Virus record (IMG/VR): IMGVR_UViG_3300032229_000533
Location: 62,001-126,000 of that record
DNA length: 64,000 nucleotides
Reading direction: 5' to 3' (one strand)
Source of the DNA: a virus
Positions 34,122-43,006 of this stretch are shown in pieces. How positions within the stretch are numbered: the first letter of the stretch is position 1; each line of letters opens with the position of its first letter. Below the pieces are notes generated by a model. It ran no database searches. It saw only the letters and a program-made list of their open reading frames with translations, and was not told the origin of the DNA. The position numbers were made by a program, and so were the translations under genes.

Positions 34122-34802
34122 ATGGAACATATAACATATAACAAAATATTAATATCTTATCCAATATACCAAATACCTAAAATTATTGAATTACCTCATC
34201 AAAAAAGATGGGAGGACGATAATGGAGATTTTACTAAAATTTTAGATTACCCTATAGACAGTACATCGCAAGTTATTGAGCTAGGTGGATACATTGGAGA
34301 ATGGACTGAAAAAATAGTTAATAAGTTTAACCCAAAACTTTTAATCATTGAACCAATACCAATGTTTGTAAAACAACTAAAAAGTAAATTTAGTGATAAC
34401 CCAAATGTTATTATTGATAATTCTGCAATATCAACTTCAAACAAAAAAATAGAATTACATGTATTAGACTCTAGAACTTCAGAATCAATTAAAGTTTCTA
34501 ATAATAAAATAAAAGTTAAAGCGTATAACATTGAACATTTTATTGAAAAATACAATTTAAATAAAATTGATTTAATACAAGTTAATATAGAATGTGAAGA
34601 ATACCCTTTATTATTACATTGGATTAACACAGATTTTTTGAAAAATGTAAGATTTATTCAAATACAATTTCACACATTTTGTGATAACTACGAGGAAAAT
34701 TATTCTATCATTAGTGAAGGTCTTAAAAATTTAGGATTTGAAATTAGATATAGATATGATTTTGTTTGGGAATCATGGGAAAATAAAAATTTTAATAAAT
34801 AA
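34122..34802 (+). CDS. FkbM-like methyltransferase, divergent
   Basis: Protein of 226 residues. QVIELGGYIGEWTEK (about 50-64) corresponds to SAM motif I, LLIIEPIPMFVKQLKSKF to motif II, and KIDLIQVNIECEEYPLLLHW (about 148-167) to the D-x-Q-G element, here N-x-E-C, so the fourth motif is altered. It probably methylates a glycan, or could be inactive. Six bases separate it from the previous gene and three from the next. Confidence 0.7.
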   Translation: MEHITYNKILISYPIYQIPKIIELPHQKRWEDDNGDFTKILDYPIDSTSQVIELGGYIGEWTEKIVNKFNPKLLIIEPIPMFVKQLKSKFSDNPNVIIDNSAISTSNKKIELHVLDSRTSESIKVSNNKIKVKAYNIEHFIEKYNLNKIDLIQVNIECEEYPLLLHWINTDFLKNVRFIQIQFHTFCDNYEENYSIISEGLKNLGFEIRYRYDFVWESWENKNFNK

Positions 34803-34805
34803 ATT

Positions 34806-35186
34806 ATGATTACAATACCTGTTAGTGTTGGAGAATTAATTGATAAATTATCAATCCTTCACGTAAAAAAAATAAAAATAAATAACACAGAAAAATTAGT
34901 ACACGTTAATAGAGAATTTGAACTATTATATAATTTTTCTTCAGTTTATTTAAACAACGAAGAAATATCAAAATTATACCATGAATTGGTTGATACTAAC
35001 TCAAAACTATGGGAAATTGAAGATATGTTAAGAGTTATTGAAACTGAGAAAAATTTTGATTCAAAATTTATTGAACTTTCAAGAAGTGTGTATCACACGA
35101 ACGATAAAAGATTCAGTTTAAAAAACGAAATAAACGAAAGAACTTCTTCTGAAATTAGAGAAGTCAAAGAATATGTAGAATATTAA
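34806..35186 (+). CDS. DUF6165-like protein
   Basis: Protein of 126 residues, nearly all helical. It begins ITIPVSVGELIDKLSILHVK, which I recall as the signature of DUF6165, small proteins found in polysaccharide gene clusters; the name is from memory and not verified. Its molecular role is unknown. The position between a methyltransferase and an epimerase gene agrees with a role in glycan assembly. Confidence 0.65.
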   Translation: MITIPVSVGELIDKLSILHVKKIKINNTEKLVHVNREFELLYNFSSVYLNNEEISKLYHELVDTNSKLWEIEDMLRVIETEKNFDSKFIELSRSVYHTNDKRFSLKNEINERTSSEIREVKEYVEY

Positions 35187-35188
35187 TT

Positions 35189-36268
35189 ATGAAAAAAATA
35201 TTAGTTCTTGGTGGTGGCGGATTTATTGGAGGTCACTTAGCAAAAAAACTAAAAGATGAAGGCAACTGGGTTAGAGTTGTTGATATTAAAAAACACGAAT
35301 ATTTCACTGAAGATGAAATGTGTGATGAGTTCTTAACTTATGATTTACGTGACCCAAGAAATGTGGAAGCGGTCATTAGGTTAGAACAATTTGGAGATGA
35401 ATTTAGAAAAAATAACATATTACCATTTTCATATCTTAAACAACCTTATTCCGAGTTGGTGCCTTTTGATGAAGTTTATCAACTTGCCGCGGATATGGGT
35501 GGAGCTGGATATATTTTTACAGGAGAACACGATGCAGATGTTATGCATAACTCGGCGATGATTAACTTAAATGTCGCTAAAGAATGTGTTAACTATGGTG
35601 TTAAAAAAGTGTTCTACTCATCATCAGCATGTATGTACCCTGAACATAATCAATTAGACCCAACCAACCCAAATTGTGAAGAGTCTTCTGCGTATCCCGC
35701 AAACCCTGACTCAGAATATGGTTGGGAAAAATTGTTCTCTGAAAGACTATTTTTATCATTTCATAGAAACTATGGATTAAATGTTAGAATCGCAAGATTC
35801 CATAACATCTTTGGACCAATGGGAACTTGGAAAGGTGGTAAAGAAAAATCACCTGCAGCAATGTGTAGAAAAGCGGCTGAAGCTAAAGACGGAGATGTTA
35901 TTGAGGTTTGGGGTGATGGAAAACAAACACGTTCATTTCTTTACATTGATGATTGCGTTGAAGCAGTACAAAGATTAATGGATAGTGATTTTATCGGTCC
36001 TGTTAATATTGGTAGTGAAGAGATGGTTACAATTAACCAATTAGCGGGAATAGCAATTGCAATTTCAGATAAAGATTTAAACATTAAAAATATTGATGGT
36101 CAGGATTTTATTGACAAATATGGGTTTAAATGTCCTTTAGGCGTTAAAGGTAGAAACTCAGATAATAGATTATATAAAGAAAAAATAGGTTGGGAGGTAA
36201 ATCAACCATTATCAATCGGTCTTAAAAAGACATATGAGTGGATTAAATCTCAAGTTGAGAAATCATAA
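35189..36268 (+). CDS. GDP-mannose 3,5-epimerase-like protein
   Basis: Protein of 359 residues, extended SDR family. NAD loop VLGGGGFIGGHLAKKL; AADMGGAGYIF; SSSACMYPE with cysteine C148; YGWEKLFSER with catalytic Y177 and K181; RFHNIFGPMGTWKGGKEK; and SPAAMCRKA. These closely follow plant GDP-mannose 3,5-epimerase, in which the equivalents (C145, Y174, K178) catalyse double epimerisation of GDP-D-mannose to GDP-L-galactose. This would supply an unusual L-sugar donor; no GDP-mannose synthesis genes were seen, so the host may supply GDP-mannose. Strong family call; product assumed. Confidence 0.9.
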   Translation: MKKILVLGGGGFIGGHLAKKLKDEGNWVRVVDIKKHEYFTEDEMCDEFLTYDLRDPRNVEAVIRLEQFGDEFRKNNILPFSYLKQPYSELVPFDEVYQLAADMGGAGYIFTGEHDADVMHNSAMINLNVAKECVNYGVKKVFYSSSACMYPEHNQLDPTNPNCEESSAYPANPDSEYGWEKLFSERLFLSFHRNYGLNVRIARFHNIFGPMGTWKGGKEKSPAAMCRKAAEAKDGDVIEVWGDGKQTRSFLYIDDCVEAVQRLMDSDFIGPVNIGSEEMVTINQLAGIAIAISDKDLNIKNIDGQDFIDKYGFKCPLGVKGRNSDNRLYKEKIGWEVNQPLSIGLKKTYEWIKSQVEKS

Positions 36269-36288
36269 AAAAATTAAAAACAAAATAG

Positions 36289-37038
36289 ATGGCTAACACA
36301 AGACCAAAGAAATCACCAGTACCAACCCCTTCAATGGAAGAGGGTCACAATAAAACAAGAAAAGAAGTAATTTGTTCAATTTTAAAAAAGAAAACTAAAG
36401 AAAAATTTCTAACTCAAACACAAAAAAGATATTACGATACTTTAATTTCAAGTGAAGTAACAATATGTTCAGGACCAGCTGGTGTAGGTAAAAGTTATAT
36501 TACAATGAAGGCTGCAATTGATTTACTCTCAGACCCAAACACACCTTATGAAAAAATTATTATTGTAAGACCTGCAGTAGAGGCTGAAGAAAAATTAGGT
36601 AGTCTACCTGGTAATGTTGAAGAAAAATTAGACCCTTATATTTTTCCGTCATATTATTTGTTAAATAAAATAATTGGTAAAGAAGTAAGAGAAAAATTAA
36701 AAGAACTTGAAATTGTTGAGGTATTTGCGTTGGCCTTTATGAGAGGTATGAACATTGACAATTCAATTTTAATTTTTGAAGAAGGTCAAAATGCAACACC
36801 AAGTCAAATGAAACTTCTATTGACAAGAATTGGTTTTAATAGTAAATTTTTTATATCAGGGGATGTTGAACAATCTGACAGATATAAAAACAAAACTCAT
36901 AGTGGGTTATGGGACGCAATGGAAAAATTCAGAGATGATAAATATATTTCAACTTTTGAGTTTAAAGATAAAAATGATATTGTTAGAAATCCTCTAATTA
37001 GTAAGATATTACAAAAATACGATAACGAAACGGAATGA
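36289..37038 (+). CDS. phoH: PhoH-like ATPase
   Basis: Protein of 249 residues. Walker A GPAGVGKSYIT (about 64-74), then IIVRPAVEAEEKLGSLPGNV (the PhoH-specific RP...LG.LPG stretch), FMRGMN, and Walker B SILIFEEGQNATPSQMK (about 162-178), followed by FISGDVEQSD. Phage PhoH proteins are common; a role in RNA or nucleotide metabolism is assumed, not proven. The gene overlaps the next one by four bases. Confidence 0.92.
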   Translation: MANTRPKKSPVPTPSMEEGHNKTRKEVICSILKKKTKEKFLTQTQKRYYDTLISSEVTICSGPAGVGKSYITMKAAIDLLSDPNTPYEKIIIVRPAVEAEEKLGSLPGNVEEKLDPYIFPSYYLLNKIIGKEVREKLKELEIVEVFALAFMRGMNIDNSILIFEEGQNATPSQMKLLLTRIGFNSKFFISGDVEQSDRYKNKTHSGLWDAMEKFRDDKYISTFEFKDKNDIVRNPLISKILQKYDNETE

Positions 37039-37631
37039 GAATTGCAATAGAATTAAATGGAGTATTACGAGATACATTAAAAAAAATACAACAAGAGTAT
37101 GAAAAATGGTATTTAGAAAACCCATTCAAAGAAGATGAAGAAAAATCTGATTATGAAGTAATTTCTGATTTAACAACTTTAGATATTTTAAAACATCTTA
37201 AGTTTAAAGATGAAGATGAATTGTACAATTTTTTATACAAGGAACACACTATGGAAATTTTTGGTCACGCAGGTTCAGTAGAAACTTCAAGTATGATGGA
37301 CTTTAATGACTTTTATTTAGATATGAGAGACAATCATGATATTCTAATTGTTTCCGATGAAATAGGTAAATCAAAACCAGCTTCATTATTTTTTATATCA
37401 AAATTTGGTTGTCTTGTTGAAACGGTTAAATTTTACAGTGAACCAACAATTATTTCAATGTGGGACTCAATTGACATTTTACTTACTGCGAATCCTAACT
37501 TATTATTAAATCATCCAAACGGAAAAACTGTTATTAAATATGAAACATCATATAATCAAGATATTAAAACTGAATATTCAATAACAAAATTAAAAGAATT
37601 GCAAACAAAAATAAAAGAGATATATGATTAA
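37035..37631 (+). CDS. HAD-like protein lacking catalytic aspartates (possible pseudoenzyme)
   Basis: Protein of 198 residues. It opens MRIAIELNGVLRDT, which aligns with HAD motif I (DxDGxL) except that both catalytic aspartates are replaced (E6 and N8). LIVSDEIGKSKPASLFFISK (about 114-133) resembles the motif II/III region with its lysine. The cap region (about 30-90) is large and acidic. If this is a true HAD relative, it cannot form the usual aspartyl-phosphate, so a binding or regulatory role is likely. It may also be an unrelated Rossmann-like protein. Overlaps both neighbours. Confidence 0.55.
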   Translation: MRIAIELNGVLRDTLKKIQQEYEKWYLENPFKEDEEKSDYEVISDLTTLDILKHLKFKDEDELYNFLYKEHTMEIFGHAGSVETSSMMDFNDFYLDMRDNHDILIVSDEIGKSKPASLFFISKFGCLVETVKFYSEPTIISMWDSIDILLTANPNLLLNHPNGKTVIKYETSYNQDIKTEYSITKLKELQTKIKEIYD

Positions 37632-37905
37632 AGTATTAGGAGAAAACTACTATATTGATTTAGACAAGGTTGAAGAATATTTGGACATGTCTGACCAATA
37701 TCCTGAAGGAGAAAATTCAGGTAGCACAGAAACAAAGATTAACATCATAAAATTTGAAATGGTAAAAATGTTGATGGATACCGTTTTAACTGAACATGAA
37801 GAGATTGATGAACAGTTAGGAATGAAATCAAGTTCAAACACAAGTATACCTTTCAGATTAGCATTTAATAGCTTATTAAATAAAAAACTTATAAATCATT
37901 ATTAA
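37624..37905 (+). CDS. Unknown small acidic protein
   Basis: Protein of 93 residues, unknown function. Acidic, helix-rich, with IKVLGENYYIDLDKVEEYLD at the start, like small regulators of the host or of enzyme subunits. Overlaps the upstream gene by 8 bases and ends exactly at stop, one base, ATG of the next. No membrane segment or catalytic motif. Confidence 0.5.
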   Translation: MIKVLGENYYIDLDKVEEYLDMSDQYPEGENSGSTETKINIIKFEMVKMLMDTVLTEHEEIDEQLGMKSSSNTSIPFRLAFNSLLNKKLINHY

Positions 37906-37906
37906 T

Positions 37907-38959
37907 ATGGATACATCGTTAAACGAAAAAGTAAAACAATCAATTCAGAATCTAAAAGATAAGAACTCAAGAATTTATTTTCTTATTCAAGATACTAAGG
38001 GTAACGCAAAAGCGTCAGTTAGATTAATTTATCAAATGGCAAAGTCGCTATTGGATGCAGGATTTAATCCTATAATTCTCCATGAGAAAAAAGAATATGC
38101 TGGAGTTGTTGCTTGGCTTGACGAAGAATATATGTCAATTCCTCACAGAGCAATTGAAGGTCAAAACTTAGAGATTGCACCTGAAGATTTTATTGTTGTA
38201 CCTGAAGTATTTGGGTATGTTATGGAACAAATTAAAAACTTACCTTGTGGTAAAATAGTTTTTACTCAAAACTACAATCACATTGTTGAAACTCTACAAC
38301 CTGGTCAAAATTGGGCACAATATGGATTTTTTAAATGTTTAACAACTACTACAAAACAACAAGAATATATTGAAACTGTAATGAGACAATCAAGTTTTGA
38401 TATTATTAAACCTTTAATTACTGACAGTTTTTATCCAAAAAACCTACCTCCAATGCCAATTATTGGTGTTCACACTAAAGACCAATCAGATACGATTAAT
38501 ATAATTAAAACGTTCTATTTGAAATTCCCACAATACAGATGGTTTACATTTAGAGATTTAAGAGGTCTTTCTGAAAAAGAATTTGCAAACTCATTGAGAG
38601 ATTGTTTTGTTAGTGTTTGGATTGACGATGAAAGTGGTTTTGGTACTTTCCCATTAGAATCTATGGCGTCAGGAGTACCTGTTATTGGTAAGGTTCCAAA
38701 TATTCAACCTGAATGGATGAATGACGATAATGGTGTTTGGATTACAAACAAAACACTAATATGTGATTTTATTGCGGATTATATCCAAAATTGGTTGGAA
38801 GATAATATCAAAACTGAACTTTATGAAAACATGAAGAAAACAGTTGAAAACTACACAAATAAACAAGAATTTGACTCTACTGTAATTTCGTTATTTGAAA
38901 ATTACCTAAACGTAAGAGCAGAATCATTTGAACAACAAATATCTAAAACAGAAGAATAA
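37907..38959 (+). CDS. GT-B glycosyltransferase
   Basis: Protein of 350 residues. IYFLIQDTKGNAKASVRLIY at the N-terminus, then DDESGFGTFPLESMASGVPV (about 240-259), which is the E-x7-E-like donor-binding element of GT4 enzymes with a following GK. The N-terminal domain is short, and the C-terminal helix may be a coiled coil. Next-to-last transferase of the plus-strand cluster. Donor and acceptor are unknown. Confidence 0.78.
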   Translation: MDTSLNEKVKQSIQNLKDKNSRIYFLIQDTKGNAKASVRLIYQMAKSLLDAGFNPIILHEKKEYAGVVAWLDEEYMSIPHRAIEGQNLEIAPEDFIVVPEVFGYVMEQIKNLPCGKIVFTQNYNHIVETLQPGQNWAQYGFFKCLTTTTKQQEYIETVMRQSSFDIIKPLITDSFYPKNLPPMPIIGVHTKDQSDTINIIKTFYLKFPQYRWFTFRDLRGLSEKEFANSLRDCFVSVWIDDESGFGTFPLESMASGVPVIGKVPNIQPEWMNDDNGVWITNKTLICDFIADYIQNWLEDNIKTELYENMKKTVENYTNKQEFDSTVISLFENYLNVRAESFEQQISKTEE

Positions 38960-38960
38960 T

Positions 38961-39767
38961 ATGAAAGAAAAATTATCACTATCCATTATACTACCTATTA
39001 AATCATCTAAATCTAGAGATTTTAATGAGTACTTTGAAAAAGCAATGAATTCAATTAAAACACAAACTGTTGATATTGAAGAATTAATAATTGTCCACAC
39101 ACCTGAAGAATCATTAGTTGAACATTTAAATGGTTATGATTTTGAATCGTTAAATGTTACAAAATTGTTATGGGATAAAGAACCTAGTTATGCGGAACAA
39201 GTAAATTATGGTATTAAGAACGCTAAAGGTACTTGGGTTTCATTATTTGAATTTGATGATGAGTATGCTTCAATTTGGTTTAAAAATGTTAAAAAATACA
39301 TTGAATCTTTCCCTGAAACTCAAGTATTTTTACCCGTAGTGGTTGAAACTGACGAAAAAGGTTTATTCGCAGGATTTACTAACGAAGCAACATTTGCGGC
39401 AAATTTTAGTCAAGAAATGGGATTCTTAACTAATGAAACTTTACAAGAATATCAAAATTTCCAAACAGCTGGTGCGGTTATTAAAAAACAAATTATTGAA
39501 GATTTTGGAGGATTTAAACCTTCAATCAAATTGACTTTTGTTTATGAGTTTTTATTAAGATTAACTTACAATTCTGTGTCAATTATGACAATACCTAAAC
39601 TTGGGTATAAACATACCAACATGAGAGAAGGTTCTATTTTTTGGAATTATAAATTTGGTGAAAACAAAATGTTAGAAGATGAGGTTAAATTTTGGGTTCA
39701 AACTGCAAAGAAAGAATTTTTCTTTGTTGACGATAGGGTCATAAAATATCAATCAGAAAATGGATAA
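38961..39767 (+). CDS. GT2 family glycosyltransferase
   Basis: Protein of 268 residues. I set the start at the ATG at 38961, one base after the previous stop, rather than at an in-frame codon inside the previous gene (38928). LSLSIILPIKSSKSRD begins a GT-A strand; WVSLFEFDDEYASIWF (about 92-107) supplies the DxD-like FDD. The C-terminal VYEFLLRLTYNSVSIMTIP and GYKHTNMREGS fit the acceptor side. Last glycosyltransferase of the cluster, followed in a one-base overlap by the sigma factor gene. Confidence 0.75.
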   Translation: MKEKLSLSIILPIKSSKSRDFNEYFEKAMNSIKTQTVDIEELIIVHTPEESLVEHLNGYDFESLNVTKLLWDKEPSYAEQVNYGIKNAKGTWVSLFEFDDEYASIWFKNVKKYIESFPETQVFLPVVVETDEKGLFAGFTNEATFAANFSQEMGFLTNETLQEYQNFQTAGAVIKKQIIEDFGGFKPSIKLTFVYEFLLRLTYNSVSIMTIPKLGYKHTNMREGSIFWNYKFGENKMLEDEVKFWVQTAKKEFFFVDDRVIKYQSENG

Positions 39768-40516
39768 TGCTAGAAACTCTATCTGCAACAACAGAAGATG
39801 TTTCATCTAAAAAAAGGGGTAGGAAAACGGTAAATGTAAATTATTTTGATGTTAGAGAAGAGACCGCGGTAAGAAATTTTTTATTAGCAGAAACTTCAGA
39901 AGAGAAGAACAAAATATATAACGAATTCTTAAGAGGTCCTTTAGATAAGATGATATCATCTATTATTAGAAGATATAAACTATATCGTAAAGATATGGAT
40001 TTTAATGAAATTCATTGTGATACTCATTCATTTTTAATGACCAAGGTTGATAAATTCAAACCTTCAAAAGAAAAAAAGGCATACTCTTATTTTGGTACTA
40101 TTTGTAAAAATTACTTAATGGGCCAAATAATAAAAGACCAAAAAGAAACTAACAGAAAAGTTTCTTATGAAGATATGTCAGAAAGTATTGAGCAAAGACC
40201 TGATATGATGTATCGTATTGATGAATATCAAGTTGACACTAGTATTATAATTACAGAATATCTAAGAGAATTAAAGGACTTTATTGAGGGTGAGAATTTA
40301 AATGATAATGAAAAAAAATTAGGTTATGCGTTAATTGATTTATTTGATAACTATGAGTCTATATTCTCTGGTGCTGATAATAATAAGTTTAATAAAAATG
40401 TAATTCTTTTGTCTTTAAGAGAAATGACAAATTTAAGTACAAAAGAAATTCGTAGTTCAATGAAAAGGTTCAAAAAATTATATACTTTTATTCAAAGTAA
40501 AATGAAAACCGATTAA
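39767..40516 (+). CDS. 55: Late-transcription sigma factor, T4 gp55-like
   Basis: Protein of 249 residues, a putative phage sigma factor for late promoters. KFKPSKEKKAYSYFGTICKN then YLMGQIIKDQK (about 105-135) matches the region 2-like core of gp55 (a KFxP start, the AYSYF aromatic patch and the following helix), which binds the host RNA polymerase coiled coil. T4 gp55 is 185 residues; the extra N-terminal and C-terminal parts have no clear match. Downstream genes carry TATTTAT upstream elements that are candidate targets. The gp45 and gp33 partners are not in the window. Confidence 0.75.
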   Translation: MLETLSATTEDVSSKKRGRKTVNVNYFDVREETAVRNFLLAETSEEKNKIYNEFLRGPLDKMISSIIRRYKLYRKDMDFNEIHCDTHSFLMTKVDKFKPSKEKKAYSYFGTICKNYLMGQIIKDQKETNRKVSYEDMSESIEQRPDMMYRIDEYQVDTSIIITEYLRELKDFIEGENLNDNEKKLGYALIDLFDNYESIFSGADNNKFNKNVILLSLREMTNLSTKEIRSSMKRFKKLYTFIQSKMKTD

Positions 40517-40520
40517 AAAG

Positions 40521-40527
40521 TATTTAT
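40521..40527 (+). promoter_or_regulatory. TATTTAT motif of 40532
   Basis: GTATTTATAGATATG: the motif ends 4 bases before the ATG of the first gene after the sigma factor, in a 15-base gap. Confidence 0.45.
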
Positions 40528-40531
40528 AGAT

Positions 40532-40900
40532 ATGCCTAGACCACAACGTAAAGAAATTAATTTTAGTAAAGATTCAATCCTATCTTTAATGCAAGAAATA
40601 TATAATGAACTTGTAGAACAAAGACAAACAGCAATTAGGATTCAAAATAAAATGTTATCAATGTTAAAAGACCCTAATGATATGATGACTATTGGACCTG
40701 TGATTGAAAAACAACAAAAAATTGTAAACGATTGCGTTGAGAAAAAAATTAGTTTATCTAAACTACAATCAAGTATTTGGGAAAAATCTAACAGCAATAA
40801 TAATGAATCTTTTTCTCTTGCGGATTTAGATGACGACCTTATTCAAAATTTAATTGATAAGGATATTTCTAATGATGAAGAGACTTATAAAATGAAGTAA
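40532..40900 (+). CDS. Unknown helical protein
   Basis: Protein of 122 residues, unknown. Largely helical with Gln/Lys-rich heptad-like spacing (residues about 15-90), ending in an acidic tail. Starts a run of virion genes; a baseplate or tail-associated role is possible. The next gene begins 2 bases after its stop. No Shine-Dalgarno sequence. Confidence 0.55.
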   Translation: MPRPQRKEINFSKDSILSLMQEIYNELVEQRQTAIRIQNKMLSMLKDPNDMMTIGPVIEKQQKIVNDCVEKKISLSKLQSSIWEKSNSNNNESFSLADLDDDLIQNLIDKDISNDEETYKMK

Positions 40901-40902
40901 TA

Positions 40903-43005
40903 ATGGCGGATTTAAATCAAAGTTATGATACTGCAAAAAGTCAAATAAGTGCTCTCAAATCTTATAAAGAGATTTCAGCTGGTACTAAAGAACTAAAAAA
41001 ATCTGCAGGTAATTCATTTTCACAATCAGCTGCAAAGCTAAATTCTTCTTTAGATAAAGTTTCAAATCAACAAAAAAGGTATTTAAGAGACCAACCAACA
41101 TCATTTGACCAATTAACTCAATTAATAAGTATTACAAGTGGTAGTGGGTCGAGTTCTACAAGATTGTTAAAACAAAAACTTTTAGAAGTTGTTGTTAAAA
41201 TAGAACCTCAAGTACAAAAACTTATAACCGAAGAGGCGTTAAAAGCTTTAGGTTGTTCACAAGAACAAACATTTAAAGGATATGATAAGTCAAATTTACA
41301 ACTAAATCCTTTAACAACACTTCCAGCTGGTGAAGGAATTTATGTGCCAGTACAATCTTTAGATTTAGCAAATTTACTAAAAAATCCTGTTGATAGTAAA
41401 TTAGGTAAAATTTCATTTGAAAAAAATGACCCGACAGTTAAATCAGGAGTATTTAAACCTTATTCAGGTCCTCTTCCATTCCCAATGAATAAGACATTAA
41501 ATCTTAGAATGGAGAATTCAAATTTATCTAGGTCATACTATCAAGAGTATGGTAAGAATTACCAAGGAACATCAGGTTTAGATTTATTTGATTTTGTTTA
41601 CAGTACAACAAACCAATATGGTGTAAACCAACCTTGTTATAGAGTCGCATTAATTGATAAACCTGCAAACACTTTAACAATATCAGGAATAACTTCAGGT
41701 GAAAAAATCAATAAAGTTGGAGAATTTTTAAATGACTATTATTCAACAATTAGATTGGTTGACAAAGTTGATTTTGTTGCAATACTCTTAAATATAATTT
41801 CTGGAGTACTTAATATTCAATCTAATTTAAGCGCTCAAGAAATAGAAAAAGGAACACAATTTTCTTTAATTATTCAAAGAATATTAGGTCTTTGTTTTGA
41901 CAATAGAAGGGAAATTGATGTTAGTGGTGTTTCAAAAGTTGCCGAATTAGATGGTGTTGATGATTCATTTTTTGAATTAACTGAAGTTGATTTGAGAAAT
42001 ATTGAAATTAGAATATCTAATATTCAAAATGGTGTCATGGAATTTGAAGATTGTGAAAACGTTAAATTACCTGTTGATTACGAGACATTAATTGATGAAT
42101 TAATTAAATTTAGAGATACTGTTGATGACCAAACACCTGAACAACAAGTAAAAAGTATTAGTAACATTTTAGATACATTATATCAAAATCCTGATTGGCA
42201 AGCATTTTTACCAACAAATTTTAATCTTGAAGTTGCGGTTAATAAAGAAATTATTAAACAAATTCCTTTAGCGGTTGCATCCGCAATACTGAGTCCTAAA
42301 GTATTATTTCCAATTTTTACTCTATTACAAGTTGTTGAAGGTCAAGCAAAAAATACATATAATCAAGCGGTAACCTCAGGTAATACATATATACAATCGG
42401 GTAATACAACTCTTGGTGGGGTAAATAATATCATTAATAACGGAGTAGATTTTTTAAAAGTATTTAGAAGTTTTAATATCCAATTAATTTCAAAAATAGG
42501 TTCAATTTTCTTAAAGGCGTTGTACGACATCTTAAAAAGAGATATTTTACTTTTAGTTAGTTCGGTAATTTCAGATATTTCAAAATCACAGAAGTTAAAA
42601 AGATATACAATAATTTTAAGATTGGTTAACATACTTTTAATATTAGCCCAATTACTTGATGATTATAGAAAATGTAAATCACTAATTAACGACATTTTAT
42701 CGTTATTAAGAACAATATTTGGAGAGTCGGATGGAGCAATACCATTTCCACTACTATTACTTACCGAGTTTTTACCAGGAACTTCACCTGAAAGGTCAAC
42801 AATAAATACAATTGAATTATTACAGGGGGTTGGTATACCAACTGGAGTATTACCTGATGGTTCACCTAATTTAATGGGAATATATAATTTAATGACACAT
42901 AAAGGTGCTGATAAAGAAGAGTCTGAAAATGGTAAAGTTGAAGGTACAGTAATTGTTCCTCCATTAACTGGTGGCCTACTTAAAGTGTGGGGTAAAAAAA
43001 GATAA
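40903..43005 (+). CDS. Large virion protein of unknown role (baseplate region)
   Basis: Protein of 700 residues with no named domain. The first 120 residues are Ser/Gln/Lys-rich and helical; the middle (about 120-450) is mixed; residues about 440-600 hold several long hydrophobic helices (for example IILRLVNILLILAQLLDDY and IPLAVASAILSPKVLFPIFT) that may form a membrane-interacting or buried core. The last 60 residues are flexible. Position just before the OB-fold hub-like gene suggests a baseplate component, a contextual inference. Confidence 0.55.
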   Translation: MADLNQSYDTAKSQISALKSYKEISAGTKELKKSAGNSFSQSAAKLNSSLDKVSNQQKRYLRDQPTSFDQLTQLISITSGSGSSSTRLLKQKLLEVVVKIEPQVQKLITEEALKALGCSQEQTFKGYDKSNLQLNPLTTLPAGEGIYVPVQSLDLANLLKNPVDSKLGKISFEKNDPTVKSGVFKPYSGPLPFPMNKTLNLRMENSNLSRSYYQEYGKNYQGTSGLDLFDFVYSTTNQYGVNQPCYRVALIDKPANTLTISGITSGEKINKVGEFLNDYYSTIRLVDKVDFVAILLNIISGVLNIQSNLSAQEIEKGTQFSLIIQRILGLCFDNRREIDVSGVSKVAELDGVDDSFFELTEVDLRNIEIRISNIQNGVMEFEDCENVKLPVDYETLIDELIKFRDTVDDQTPEQQVKSISNILDTLYQNPDWQAFLPTNFNLEVAVNKEIIKQIPLAVASAILSPKVLFPIFTLLQVVEGQAKNTYNQAVTSGNTYIQSGNTTLGGVNNIINNGVDFLKVFRSFNIQLISKIGSIFLKALYDILKRDILLLVSSVISDISKSQKLKRYTIILRLVNILLILAQLLDDYRKCKSLINDILSLLRTIFGESDGAIPFPLLLLTEFLPGTSPERSTINTIELLQGVGIPTGVLPDGSPNLMGIYNLMTHKGADKEESENGKVEGTVIVPPLTGGLLKVWGKKR

Positions 43006-43006
43006 T

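Noticed and set aside
38928-38960. Upstream start for the 38961 glycosyltransferase
   Set aside because: It would overlap the preceding gene by 32 bases; the ATG at 38961 follows the one-base junction pattern.
42971-43006. Upstream start for the 43007 gene
   Set aside because: It lies within the preceding gene; the ATG one base after its stop matches the local junction pattern.
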